A stretch of DNA of 64,000 bases from Adiantum capillus-veneris (GCA_014529385.2 CM043948.1:79491291-79555290); one strand, 5' to 3'; counted from the stretch's first letter, positions 44,049 to 56,869 are shown. Numbers and translations are program-made. The notes: a model not told the origin generated them from the letters alone.

Positions 44049-46021
44049 TGTCGTGCAACTCCACTTCCATGAAAAGAAAATGAGCAAAGGGATGCCAATC
44101 AGGTTTATTTGAATCCTACATGATTATTCAGTAGTAATAAGGGCTTGCTAACAATCCAATTTTAAGTTAAAAGTGTGTCAGATGCGGCTCTAATGGCCAA
44201 AAGATGTCTTGGTAATGCTAAAAGTGAGTATGATTGAAGTGGTCATAGTTGGGATTCTATTGATAAATTGAAGTACTTGAAGTGCTCTACAGGCTTGTCT
44301 TTACGGCTCCTCAATTGGAGCTACAGATAGGAAGTTATGTCAGTTTGAAGTTGAGTCAGTAGTTAGCAGATCCGTACTGGATTGGGTAGCTGCTGATAGG
44401 GTCAAGGATGATATAAATGCATGGGCCTAAAGTTCTCACTTCCACGAGCATGTCGGTCTTTCCCGTTCATCAATCGGGGTTTTGGTCGACAAGATATGGC
44501 CAGTTTAAGTATCATCGTGGGCCAGTTCCGTACCGCTCTGGTCGCCTTGATCAGTCAAGTTCATCTGGTAATTTTTGAGCTTCAGCTAGATTCTGGGAAA
44601 TGGAGCCGTCAGAGCACAATGCTATGCCTTGGGTGATGTAATTACAAAATGTGATGCCTTCATTAACATCTCGATGAGTTTATCACGGCAATGCCTTGGT
44701 TAATATATGTGCCAAGTATGGTGGCAACTGAAGGCCGTCTCCACTATGCAATGCATTGCCCGATATGTATGCCAAATGTGGGCCGATACGGAAGCATTTT
44801 TTTATATATAATGCCTTGATGGACATGTAAGTCGAATGGTGCATGCACAGGAAAAGCTTGACATGTTTTGCCGGATGGAGGTTTTTTTTCCGAAATGCAT
44901 TCACCTATGCTTGCACCTAAGCTAACCACCCAAGGGCCAACTAAAAAGGCCGCCCATGACCTACAAAGCGTGGCCGGCCACTAGCAAAAAAAAGGGGTGT
45001 TTTTTTAACCTAATGTGAAGAGGAAAGAAGGAATGGTGGGTGGCACCGAGCAGGGATGGAGGCGGAGGTGAAGGAGTTCGCGCTGGGCAGTAGCAGGCGC
45101 AGATGCAGTCACCGAAGAAATGAGAACTCTCTAGCTTGCCAAGGTGCTCCTATTTGGAGACGCTCCCGATTTTTTTGGTGCAGGTGGACCTTCGTAATGC
45201 CATGTCATCAAGAGGCTCTGGTGGGGTCAACTCTCATATAAAAAAGGATAAGGGGGCTCTTTTTCAGGGTTTTCCTCTTCTTTCCTGGGGAAAAAAAATC
45301 CAGAGATCTTAAGCTCTTTAAACCAAAGCTTCATAATCGGCTTAATGAAAACCTCCTTGAGCCATTCGAATTCTCTCTTCTTCTCACTCAAGTTGAAACC
45401 CCTTAACTATCATAATCCTAAGCCATAATCCTAAGCTATCTCTACGCTAAACTCCAAAGCCGATAATCCTAAGCCATAATCCTAAGCTATCTCTAAGCTA
45501 AACTCTATAGCCGATAATCCTAAGCCATAATCCTAAGCCATCTTCAATCAAAACTCCTAAGGCCATTTGAAGTCGAAGCTAAGCTCCCATAGCCATAGCT
45601 GCAGAGAAAATCAAACTTTCTCTCGACCTTGAAGCAACAGAGGGAAAACGAAGAAGATCAAGGCAAGTTTGGCAGACCAATCAAGGCAAAGGATCTTATT
45701 TGGTACTGTTATCATCGGACCAGACATTACCATCATTACTGAAGTTTGATTTATTAATTATTACTTGGATTATTAATTAGTACTTGGATTAAGGCAGGTT
45801 AAATCTTGTAAGGAGCATAAAATCCTTCATTAACATTTGATTAAGCAGTGATACTGTTGATTATTTGTTTTGAGCTATCAAGCTTCAGAATCTGGATCAA
45901 GCTGTCTATTTTAAGCTCTGTCTCCATTAATTGTGTCTGCTGCAACTCTCTTCCTTGCACCTCTCACAGCCAAAGGCCCCGTGCCTTCCGGGCTCACCTT
46001 CCAAACACAAATCCCCCGACA
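44049..46021 (+). repeat. 5' LTR of the nested gypsy element
   Basis: It starts TGTCGTGCAACTCC and ends ATCCCCCGACA. It has a TATA box CATATAAAAAAGG at 45236-45248 and a tandem motif 'cctaagccataatc' repeated at 45412-45545 with a unit of about 57 bp. Confidence 0.9.
45236..45248 (+). promoter_or_regulatory. TATA box of the nested gypsy 5' LTR
   Basis: CATATAAAAAAGG is conserved in the other LTR near 53250. It lies mid-LTR, as expected for the U3/R border. Confidence 0.6.
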
Positions 46022-46025
46022 TTCT

Positions 46026-46043
46026 TGGTGAACCCTACGCGAA
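46026..46043 (+). promoter_or_regulatory. Primer binding site of the nested gypsy element (tRNA not identified)
   Basis: TGGTGAACCCTACGCGAA begins 4 bases after the LTR end. The TGG start and position fit a primer site. It is not the initiator tRNA-Met type. Confidence 0.55.
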
Positions 46044-46076
46044 ACGAGATGGGGTGAGAAGTGTTTGTGGAGAAAG

Positions 46077-47158
46077 ATGTCGACACTGCAAGAGGCAGCC
46101 ATGCAACAAATGATGCAGCCGTGTGTTGTATATGTGCAACAACAACAGGCTGCCCAATAGCAATACAATCTGCAAGAGAGGATTTGTAAAGCTGGGCACA
46201 TAGCTACTGAGAAATTACAACGATTTGAAGGGAAGGATATTAGCAAGTTTTGCAATATCTATGAGCAGGCAATGGAAGATAATGGAATCGATGATCAGAA
46301 TGCAGTGGAAGGATTTCATTTAATTGCAGTGCCGGAACTTAGGGGCCAAATAAAAGAGATTCAGGCGGTTCAAGGCCCGAATTGGCAGGAATTCAAGAAG
46401 GCGCTACAGGAGGAATACTTTGTTGAGGATTCACAAAGAGTAACCAGACAAAGCTTTATGAAGTAGGTGCAGAAGAAAAACAAAAATTTATCTGCACGAG
46501 AATTGTTACGGGAGTTTGAAAAGAATTTGAGCAATTGTCCTCGACAGAGCAACGCTTAATGAAGGATTAGAAGGTTGAACTATTCATTTAGGGTGCTGAT
46601 CCACGACTTCAGAAGAGTCTAGTGCAGTTACTGGAGGATTCAACGGGTGAATTGGGCTTATTATCCGACTGGAAGATAGTCACTAAAGAAGTAAATATGA
46701 TTGTGAAACAACAGATGAGAGTTGATAAGTTGATTGTGGCTGATATCATGGATGTTGTGGAAGAGGAACCTAAGGAGAAAACCAGCTCGGCAATACCCAC
46801 AGTGGAGGAGCCAGTTCTTGACGAATTGGTGAAAGGTATTCAAGAGTTAAATTTGAATTTCAAAGCTGTAAAATTTGAAGGGTTAGCTGCAAAGGGGTCT
46901 ACTTCTAAGCCTAGACCGCAACCTCCACGTAAAGGTTGGGATTGATGCATGTGGTGTGGTAATGAAGACCACAGGTATGTTAAAGAATGTGATGAATTTG
47001 ATGAAGCCTACAAAAGAAACGTGGTTTTCCGGAAGGACGAGAAGATTCATCTTAGGGCAACAGGTGAGATGCTTCGCTTGAACTTTGGTAGGGGTGGCAT
47101 GAAAAAGATAGTTGAAGAAATCCAACATAATGTTTTTCTTGTGGAAGTAGCTACATAG
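46077..47158 (+). pseudogene. Nested gypsy gag
   Basis: The frame starts at ATG 46077 (MSTLQEAAMQQMM) and is broken after 26 codons by TAG. The body includes LQRFEGKDISKFCNIYEQAM, then VPELRGQIKEIQ and WQEFKKALQEEYF, matching the gypsy Gag core. A CCHC zinc knuckle CMWCGNEDHRYVKEC lies at 46948-46992, just after a TGA. Gag would bind and package element RNA. At least four stops separate the segments. Confidence 0.75.
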
Positions 47159-48270
47159 GGGGTTGCAGGTTTGCGGAAAGGGTGATGATGATGGTGCAAG
47201 TACAAAGGGTCAATTGTGGCCCTATGCTTTGAAGACAACAGAAACAGGAAAGTTAACTTATGGGAAGCTATGACACGTAGGGAATTCAATTCAAAAAACC
47301 ACAGGGTGGACTGATCGAATGGATTCCCTCTCAGTGTACACATTCATTGCTAAGTCTCAAGCTAATGAGGCTATGGTGGAGGAAAAGCAAAAAAGAGATG
47401 AAGAAGTTCCAGGGATATCAAAAAGGACAATGAGATTCAGCAGCAGAAAAGAAGAAGGTCCCACTCCTAAGCCCGCTCTTGAATTGGTTATGGAGGATGC
47501 ACCCAAGGATAAAAAGCAAGGTAAACCCAGGGGACCCTCGTATGAGCTTAAATTTGACATTGAATTAGCTACAGATCTAAAGAAAGTTTTTGAAGAGCGC
47601 ATTTTGAATAGCAAAGGAGCTCACATTGGGTGATGTTCGGGAATTTCCAAACGCGAGTTTCACGAGGAAATTTTTGATATTATCAAAAGAAAGTGGCAGA
47701 TACCAAGTGAACATGAGCCAGAGTCAGTTAAGAGACAGATGCTTCGCCACATTGAAGCAGTTTTGGATGATTATGAAGAATATTTGGCAGATCTTGAAGA
47801 AGAAGAGTCGAGGTCTGTGGTGGTGTCAAACCCAACTGTACCAGAGGTAAGACATGTTCATTTTAATGAAGATGAAGATAATGAAAGTATACCAAGGAGT
47901 CACTTTTAAAGGACTCATTGGGCAAGGGCAACAACCGAAACTGTTGTGAAGCTTGGCGACATTGAAGAACCGGTATTAGCACTAATAGATCATGGATTGG
48001 AGATAAATTTGATGGCAAAACGATTGCACAAAAAGGGGAAATGGCCTATTGATGTGGACCATGGTTGGAGGATTCGAGCTGCCAACATGCTTCCAGGCGA
48101 CCTCTATGGTGCATGATGTTAAGGTAACTGTAGGGGATGTCTATGATGAGAAAAATTTCTTTATACAGGAGCATTCCTCTTATCCATTAATTTTGGGGCA
48201 ACCCTACATTACGGTTGGGCGGATGGAAACCAAGGTGTTGGATGATGGCTCGGCCTATGCCACGGTTTGA
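47159..48270 (+). pseudogene. Nested gypsy linker and protease
   Basis: A charged linker (47319-47633) precedes an aspartic-protease-like stretch near 47955-48260: PVLALIDHGLEINLM, then LILGQPYITVGRMETKVLDD. The D-S/T-G active site is changed to D-H-G. A frame change lies between the two halves near 48050. It would have cut the polyprotein. Confidence 0.7.
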
Positions 48271-48439
48271 AGCCGAGATGGTAAGAAAGCAGTTCAATTC
48301 TTGACTATATGTGTTGACCATGCCATGAACAAGGATAGTCTACGTGATCATCCAATGCCAAAGATACGCAAGGAGTTTAAAGAACACAGGTTTGCATAGG
48401 ATTTTCTCGGAATGCCACTATAAAGCGGGACTATGGTGG

Positions 48440-50430
48440 TACAAGTGAGGAGAAGTTCTCGCAAAAAGAAGCTTTCTCTTCAGGGTTTTTGGGGTTAACA
48501 TCTGAAGGTTTAGTATCTTTCAGAAAATTTAATGATTTGCCAAAGTGGGAACAACAATATGCTTCACGTATCCAAAATGAAATGCAGGGATGTGATGTGC
48601 TTGAATCAGATGATGTGATTTCAGGGATCTTTGAAGAGGTATCTTATGTAGATACTATGTCAGAGTTTGAGGAGATCAGGCAACACAGGTTACGAATCGG
48701 AACAGAAGTGGTTAAGGTCTACTCAATGGACAAGTATGATGAGTTAGGTATATATGAAGCACTTATGCATATCGAGAATGATTCAGGTAAAGCAGTTGAA
48801 GCACATGGAGAGACAAAATACAAGACTTTTGCAAAGAAAGTGAGACCAATGGCTACACCGCTACCAGAAGGAAGTGATGGGGTGATCAAAGAAGCTTCTC
48901 GACAACATATACTCAGGACTCCAAAGAACATAGGTCATAAATTTACTAAGGAGACATTGCAGCAGTTGAAGATTGGAGAAGATGATTTTCTTAATGAAGA
49001 GGAAATCAAGTGTTTTCAAGGTATGCTCAAAAAACATGGTAAAGATTTTTCTTTTGAGCCAAGTGAGATTTGGTATGTGGATCCACATATTATCACCTAT
49101 GGTTATTTTCATTGTTCCTCACATGCCATGGAGCTTACGTCCTATTCCAGTTCCTAAAGCTCACTTGCCAAAGCTTATCAATTTTCTTAATAAAAAGATT
49201 CAAATGGGAATTTGGAGCCATCATGTGCACCATATTCTAATCGATGGTTTACTGTTCCGAAGAAAAACAATACATTAAGGTTCATTCAGGATATACAACC
49301 GGTTAATAAGGTAACAATCCGCAATGTGGGTACTGGCCCAATTGTGGATGAATTTACAGAGGCCTTTGTATATAGATCTATTTACTCCATGGGTGATCTT
49401 TATTCCGGATATGATCAATTCCAGTTAGCTTTGGAGAGCAGGGATCTTACTACAATGCATACTCCTCTTAGTTTGGTAAGGATGTACACTCTACCACAGG
49501 GTGCTACTAATTCTGTAGCTCATATGATGAACGACATGAATAAGGTATCAAGGGACTTTATCCAACATGTTACTATGACTTTCATTGATGATCTACCAAT
49601 TAAGGGTTGTGAGGAAGGCTCAAAAGATGAGGCAGAAGATCAGAGGGGGTGCCGACAGTTTGTTGCTCAACATATTGCTGATTGGATGCTATTTTACGGA
49701 GGCTTGAAGAAGTTAACTTAACACTTTCAGGTCAAAAATCAACTTTTGGTGCTAAGGAGGTCTTAATTGTGGGACATATGTGCAGTCCTAAGGGTAGAAG
49801 GCAGAGTCCAGCAAAAGTTGAAGCTATCCAATACATGAAAGAAACATGTTCTTCGGTTACTGAAGTTCGTCGATTCTTGGGTGCGTGTGTGTTCTATCTT
49901 ATTTGGCTGCCACACTTTGCTCATGTTGCAGAGGTGCTGTATCAATTGTTGAGAAAAGGTAAAAGGTTTTTTTGAGAAGAAATTTCACACACAAGCTATC
50001 AAGAAATTAAAGAAGATGCTTCTCGAGGCTCCGGCCTTGAGGAAAGTCGACTACAAATGAGGAAGGACAATTATTTTAACAATTGACACTAGCCCGACAG
50101 GTATTGGATGGGCTATAGGTCAAGATGATGCAGAAGGACACAGGTATGCAGTTAGATTCGGAGCCAAGGTGCTCAATGCTTGTCAACGAGGTTATCCACA
50201 GGTTAAGAGGGAACTCTACTGCTCTAAGGTCTGATAAAGAATACTTTATTGGATCTTCTCGTGGTAGAGACATATTGCTTGCCACTGATAGGGATGATTG
50301 CAAATTGCTCTACTCCGGACTCTTGCCATGCTATGATGGATAACCTATATTAAGTCTCTTAACCTTGAATTTTTTCATATTGCAAGTAGAGATAATCTTG
50401 TTGCAGATATGCTACCAAGAGCCAGGTTTG
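48440..50430 (+). pseudogene. Nested gypsy reverse transcriptase and RNase H
   Basis: RT blocks are RFIQDIQPVNKVTIRN (49260-49325), then YSMGDLYSGYDQFQLALESR, DLTTMHTPLSLVRMYTLPQG and ATNSVAHMMNDMNK. The catalytic block is MTFIDDLPIKG near 49578-49610. The thumb region continues at 49682-49975 in another phase (LTLSGQKSTFGAKEVLIVGH). RNase H traces, such as TIDTSPTGIGWA near 50082-50117, follow with stops. The LPQGATNSVAHM wording is unlike the MPFGLTNAPATFQ of typical plant gypsy elements and marks a distinct lineage. Confidence 0.82.
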
Positions 50431-51930
50431 AAGATGAAGAAGAGATGCTAACCATAAGTGATGATGTTGGCTTGAAGTTCTACACGTCATCTTATCTACA
50501 TGCCGCTTGTGGTAATAATGCTAATATTTTTGAAGTATTTTTTGAAGAGTTCCATGATAGAGAGTGGCTTATGATTGGCCGCTACCGAAGCACTCTCACT
50601 AGACAAGAAGGATGGAGTGACCTAGATTTCAAGAGGATCAGGGAAAAGGCCTACAACTATTTTTTGAAAGATGGACATTTATGGAAGCAACCGAAGCGCC
50701 CAGAAGGGGTAAGACAATGGGTTATTTGTGATAAAGCAACTCAATAGCAGGTTATCAAAGCATTTCATGAAAGTCTATGGGCTGGACATAGAGGAGTCTA
50801 GGAAACTTTTATCAAGATTAAAGATCGGTATTGGTGGAAATGTATGTATAAAGATGTGGTTCAATTTGTGGAAACATGCTCAATATGCCAACAATATTCT
50901 AATTGTGCAACATAGAGATGGATTGCATCCCACCTATCCACTGGCCATGCACTACAAGTGGGTGGTGGACCTTATTACAATGCCAGTAGGAGTGTGGTAG
51001 ATGAAATATATTGTTCTTGCTAGAGAAGATCTTACTAATCAGGTTGAAGGTAGAGTTTTGCGTACCAAAGCTACCAGTTCAGTATGCAAGTTCTTGCTTG
51101 AAGATGTTATCTCTAGGTATGGATGTGTTGGCAGAATTACTGTAGATAGAGGAGAGTTGCATGCAGATGAAGCTCGAGGAGTTTTTTGCTCGTATGGACA
51201 TTAAACTTGATCTCCCTCCAGCATATAATCCAGAAGGTAACGGGAAAAGTGAAAGAGGGTATCCGCCTATTGTTAAAGCTTTAGCGAAGGTGTGTGAAGG
51301 ACATATTGGTGATTGGCCTAAGCTCTTGCCATTTGCTTTATGGGATGATCGCACTATACACAGTTCTTTTATACAGGTTTTATGCCGTTTGAATTGATGC
51401 ACGGGCAAAAACCCATTATGCCTATAGAGGAAGTAGTTATGACTTGGACCATAATGCCATGGGAAGAAGGTATGTCTATTGAAAATTTGCTTGCTCTACG
51501 TATTCGCCAGCTTGAGAGGCGTCAAGAAGATATTGATCAGGCTAAAGAGAAGCTTAAGGAGGCAAGGTTGAAGAATAAGGCATCATTTTATGGAAAGCAC
51601 AGACTATGACTACATGCTATCAAAGATGGTGACTGGGTACTTGTTTATGACAGTACCTTGGAGAATCAATATATTGCTATGCGGAAAATGGTCAAACGGT
51701 GGTTTGGACCATGTATGGTGTTACATGTTTTTGATAATGCAACATATCAATTATGCAAACTTGATGGCACTATGCTCAAGGTGCCTATTGCAGGAAAACA
51801 GATCAAGCTATTCAAGAAGCGAGAAGGCAATATTGTTCTTGAAAATTTCCATTCAGATCCACCTCCAGAGAATAATGTTATATATACATTAGATGATATG
51901 TCTGATGATGTTTTTGATGAAGCTGATTAA
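50431..51930 (+). pseudogene. Nested gypsy integrase
   Basis: The zinc finger is seen as FHESLWAGHRG plus FVETCSICQQY near 50760-50895. The core follows as AREDLTNQVEGRVLRTKATS, then SRYGCVGRITVDRGELHADE at 51110-51165 (second Asp), and PPAYNPEGNGKSERG near 51215-51255. The third acidic residue (E of SERG) is present. C-terminal pieces are MPFELMHGQKPIMPIEEVV (51382) and the KRWFGPCMVLHVFDNATYQL segment (51690). Four or more frame changes are required. The last frame ends at 51930, 35 bp before the polypurine tract. Confidence 0.82.
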
Positions 51931-51965
51931 GTGCAATTGGCACAGACCGGAGGCTGTGCAGGTTC

Positions 51966-51977
51966 AGAGGGGGTGGA
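51966..51977 (+). promoter_or_regulatory. Polypurine tract of the nested gypsy element
   Basis: AGAGGGGGTGGA is immediately followed by the LTR start TGTCATG. Confidence 0.8.
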
Positions 51978-54018
51978 TGTCATGTAGCTCCGCTTCCATG
52001 ACAAGAAAATGAGCAAAGGGATGCCAATCAGGTTTATTTGAATCCAACATGATTATTCAGCAGTAATAAGGGCTTGCTAACAAGCCAATTTTAAGTTAAA
52101 AGTGTGCTAGATGCGGCTCTAAGGTCCAGAAGATGTCTTGTTAATGCTAACAGTGAGTATGCTTGAAGTGACCATAGCTGGGATTTTATTGATCACGTTG
52201 AAGTACTTGAATTGCTCTACATGCCTGTCTTTACGGCTCCTCAATCGGAGCTACAGATAGGAAGTTATGTCAGTTTGAAGTTGAGTCAATAGCAGATCCG
52301 AACCGGATTGGGTAGCTACTGATAAAGGGTCAAGTATGATATAAATGCATGGACGTGAAGTTCTCACTTCCAGGAGCATGTCAGTCTTTCCACTTTGTGA
52401 ATCCGGGTTTCGGTTGACAAGATATGGCCAGTTTAAGTATCATCAGGGGACAGTTCCGTACCGCTCTAGTCGCCTTGATCAGTCAAATACATCTGGTAAT
52501 TTTTCAGCTTTAGCCAGATTCTAGAAAATGGAGCCGTCAGAGCAGAATGCTATGCGTTGGGTGATGTAATTACCAAATATGATGCCTTCATTAACATCTC
52601 GATGAATTTATCACGGCAATTCCTTGGTCAATATATGTGCCAAGTATGGTGGCAACCGAAGGCCGTCTCCACTAGCAGTGTATTTTCAAGTTGGCCAGTA
52701 TACATGCTTAATGCAATGCGTTGCTCAATATGTATGCCAAATGTGGGCTGATACGGAAGAATTTTTTTTATATATAATTCCTTGACGGACATGTAAGTCA
52801 AATGGTGTATGCATAGTAAAAGCTTGACATTTTTTGCCGGATGGAAGGTTTTCTTTCTAAATACATTCGCCTATGCTTGCACCTAAGCTAACTGCCCAAG
52901 GGCCAACTAAAAAGTCCGCTCATGACCTACAAAGTGTGGCCGGTCGCTAGCCAAAAACAAAGGTCCTGTTTTTAACATAATGTGAAGTGGCAAGAAGGAA
53001 TGGCAGGTGACAGCGAGTAGGGATGGAGGCGGAGGTAAAGGAGTTCGCGCTATCGTCGAAGAAACGAGAGCTGTCTAGCTTGCCAATCCACTCCTATTTG
53101 AAGCCACTCTTGATTGTTTTGGTGCAAGTCAACCTTTGCAATGCCATGTCACCAAGAGGCCGTGCCCATTAGCGATATCGCTAATGGGTTGGCCAAAAAT
53201 AGTAAGGGGCTTACTCATGCAAACAAAATATGCTCTGGTGGTCGACTCTCATATAAAAAAGGATAAGGGTGCGCTTTTTCAGGGTTTTCCTCTTCTTTCT
53301 CGAGAAAAAAAAAAGCCAGAGATCTTAAGCTCTTTAAACCAAAGCTTCATAATTGGCTTAATGAAAACCTCCTTGAGCCATTCAAATTCTCTCTTCTTCT
53401 CACACAAGCTGAAACCCCTTAACTATCATAATCCTAAGCCATAATCGTAAGCTATCTCTAAGCTAAACTCCAAAGCCAGTTATCTTAAGCCATAATCCTA
53501 AGCTATCTCTAAGCTAAACTCCTTAGCCGATAATCCTAATCCATAATCCTAAGCCATCTCTAATTGAAACTCCTAAGGCCATTTGAAGCTGAAGCTAAGC
53601 TCCCATAGCCATAGCTGCAGAGAAAATCAAACTCTCTCTCTACATTGAAACAGCAGAGGGAAAACGAAGAAGATCAAGGCAAGTTTGGCATACCAATCAA
53701 GGCAAAGGATCTTATTTGGTACTGTTATCATCGGACCAGACATTACCATCATTATTGAAGTTTGATTTCTTAATTAACACCTGGATTAAGGCAGGTTAAA
53801 TCTTGTAAGGAGCATAAACTCATCCATTAACATTTGATTAAGCAGGGATATTGTTGATTATTTGTTTTGAGTTATCGAGCTTCATAATCTGGATCAAGTT
53901 GTCTGTTTTAAGATCTGGCTCCATTAATTGTGTCTGCTGCAACTCGCTTCCTTGCACCTCTCACAGCCAGAGGCCCCGTGCTTTCCCGACTCACCTTTCG
54001 AACACAAATCCCCTGACA
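51978..54018 (+). repeat. 3' LTR of the nested gypsy element
   Basis: This is the 2041-bp partner of 44049-46021. Compared with that LTR it has an extra segment of about 75-80 bp beginning near 53161, which includes a perfect 24-bp palindrome (53165-53188). It also has an extra 40 bp near 52673, and lacks about 20 bp near 53055. The tandem 'cctaagccataatc' block is at 53430-53560. Confidence 0.9.
53165..53188. repeat. Perfect 24-bp palindrome in the 3' LTR only
   Basis: The halves CCCATTAGCGAT and ATCGCTAATGGG are exact reverse complements without a spacer. The left LTR lacks this segment at the matching place (about 45213). Confidence 0.95.
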
Positions 54019-56072
54019 ATAAAAATGGACAAATCATATTACTGAGGAATGCTACTACAATAAGGGGTATGTGAGAGAACGACAATATGTTCCCCAACTG
54101 CAAGTAGCACCACCTCCAGTGCCACCTGTACCTAGATATACTGTGGGAATTTACCACGACCAGCTGGGGTTGAACGACCACAGCCAGTTTTAGGGCAACA
54201 ACCACCACTCCTAGGGACAAGATAGATAGGGGTGAGATATACGCCCGTTGTGGAGGAACCAGAGGAGCAAGCTTTAGTGTCTGCTCCTGTTTATTACAAA
54301 GAGCCAAGTGGAACAATGGCCTACCCAACAAACTACCCACCAAAAGAGCCGAGAGCACCGGAACCATGGAGCATGATCGGCAATGTTGGACCCCCAATAG
54401 CGGCACAGGCTGCAGGAGAAAGTAGATATAGTTTGGACGAGAGAATGTTATTGTTCATAGCCAGTGGAGGTTTCAATGGACCAAGACCTGATTACCAGCA
54501 TAGGGGTGCTCAATGAGCTCCACGAAAAACGTTAGGACCATGATATAAATTTGGGGGGCGACCATCTTATGAAAGATTTTCCTCATACAGAAATTTTCCG
54601 GGTCAATGTGTATTGTCCAAACTGTGGCATCACTCATTTGATTTCCACTTGTCCAAAAAATCCAAACAAAGCGGTTAAAGCAACCACTAACATTTTGGAG
54701 GCTATCCCTTCAAGCAGTGCTTCCAAAAATGAAACAGTAATACCTATACAGGTCATCACACGAGCTCAGGCTCAAAAAGAGAAAGGGGGACTTGAAAATG
54801 ATGCACTAGTACATAAAACACCTAGCATTGAACCAAAAACCCAACGAAACACATGGAAAGCTAGAAAAGCATGCGTGGAAGAAAGAAAGAGAACAAAAGC
54901 GAACCAAAGACAGACTAGAAAAACTTGAAAGACGAGTACTTCAAAAATTAGAAACACCAACAGATAGAGAGCTTGAGACAAAAGGGAAATCAAAAAGTGC
55001 GGGATCAGGCGGATTTGTACTAGTGAAGAAAGTAGACGAACATCTAGATGCACTCTTGAAAGCATACGACTCAAGGCTTAAAATCAACCAGATTCAGGAA
55101 CAAAAATGGATGACATATCCCTATGCTGAGTTTGAAAAACAGAGACTGGAAATGTGTCGAAAGATGATCCAAACTGCGCAAACCTTACTGGAACCAACTT
55201 GAAGGAAACAGGTGGAGGAGGCAGAACTTCTAGTACCAATGCCGAGGAACACTCTAACACACGGATCAGAACGATTAACTGTTAGTCCAAAAATTGAATC
55301 GGAACGTGGACATTCAATTGAAAAACCGGGGATAGTGTTGAACACAACCGACCTAACATCAGAAGGTTTTCAACCTATCACACCTAAATTGTATAAAAGC
55401 GACGAGGGTTTGAATGAGCTTTGGAAGCAAATAAGGGATGCAAATGAGGCAAATACTCTATGCCAAAGGGTTAACAAAATCAGTAAGGGAGAAGATGACT
55501 TTCTTCCTCCTATTGAAGAATTTGAGGCAGGACCTCAAGCAGATCTTGAGATGCACTCTTATTGGGGAGACAAGGGATCTGTGAAATCTTGGGATAGCCA
55601 ACTGTATCTCTAAAAACTTTACCCTCATGTATGGGAGAGTATGAAGAAAAGTCGAATGTGAAAGTTGTGCCATCACAGCAACTCGCTACAAGGAAGGGTA
55701 TGGACTCTCACAGGTTGATAACCATCTTATCAACTCCAGTGACTTGTACTATCACTCTCGCCGAGCTTCTCAAAATAAGACCTAATAGGTGGAATACAGT
55801 AGGAAATTGTCTTGAAAAATTTGAAGTAAGGGATCCGAATTCACGAATGCAAGAAGGAATCAAGGAATTAGAGAAACCTCAAGTGAACATGCAGCCAATG
55901 CCTTTAAACAAGATAGGAGAATACTGTGAAGGGGAAGATGGCAATATCACGCTCTCAATTGAATTAGAAGGTGTCACCACTATGGCAATCCTTGACAGTG
56001 GAGCTGGTGTAGACATCACGACAAAGGATGTATGGAAGAAATGGGGAAAACCAGCTTTGAAAACCACAAGGA
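54019..56072 (+). pseudogene. Outer gypsy element: end of gag and protease
   Basis: Reading resumes with KWTNHITEECYY, which completes the zinc knuckle started before 44049. A second CCHC knuckle, CPNCGITHLISTC, lies near 54616-54656. VITRAQAQKEKGGLE and a long Lys/Glu-rich coiled segment (54830-55200) follow. A protease is seen near 55940-56050, with NITLSIELEGVTTMAILDSG and then AGVDITTKDVW. Here the active site DSGA is intact. The reading stops abruptly near 56072 where the compound repeat array begins. No RT or integrase of this element is found in the window. Confidence 0.75.
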
Positions 56073-56144
56073 TTTGCTACTCGTCCCCTCTTCCATCGTG
56101 TTGTTTATTGTTGTGATGAGTGTGCGTGTGTGTGTGTGTGTGTT

Positions 56145-56228
<84 letters not shown>

Positions 56229-56593
56229 AAACTCGAAGGTCGCATTAGGTCAAATGTGGACTCACAAAGGGGCCCTTTAAGTAGTTTGACTTTCCCTCTC
56301 TCTACCAAAACGGGCGCATGGATAAATTTTTGCAAACAAACTCCAAAGTTGGTAAAAGTGTGACAGTTAGAGTGTCCTCTTCAAGCTCTATCTACTGATA
56401 TATAGCACACCATGAGATTCCTCATATTTTAGGAGATTCTTTTTTTGATTCACCTATGATGTGACAACTCTGTCAGAATCTAAGTGTGAGGAGGTTTATG
56501 GAAAGGCCATTGTCATATTTGACAAGAGTGTCTTTGCTTGTGTGAGTCTGCTTCTAAGATCATGGGTAGGCCACTACCAATGCATGAGCATGA

Positions 56594-56684
<91 letters not shown>

Positions 56685-56792
56685 AGGAAAACTCAAAGGT
56701 TGAGTATGTTTTTATGAGTAGAGGGGGGCTTGCTTGCTTATTGCAAAGTTAAGACAACCATATGCCAGCTCTAAATGTAGTTCAATTTTATC

Positions 56793-56869
<77 letters not shown>

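Larger units (their letters stand above)
44049..54018 (+). mobile_element. Ty3/gypsy retrotransposon nested in the outer gypsy gag
   Basis: The 9970-bp element has LTRs at 44049-46021 (1973 bp) and 51978-54018 (2041 bp), both TGTC...GACA. A primer site starts at 46026 and a polypurine tract AGAGGGGGTGGA ends at 51977. The interior reads gag, protease, RT, RNase H, integrase in the gypsy order, with stops throughout. The LTRs differ by many substitutions and several indels of 20-80 bp, so it is much older than the Tat-type element. Flanks AACAA and ATAAA share three of five bases, so the target duplication is unclear. RT and integrase wording differ from the Tat group. Confidence 0.92.

Noticed and set aside
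42012-56072. Endogenous pararetrovirus instead of a gypsy element
   Set aside because: Gag core, CCHC knuckles and LTR-type nesting are gypsy-like; no movement-protein motif or pararetroviral gene order is seen.
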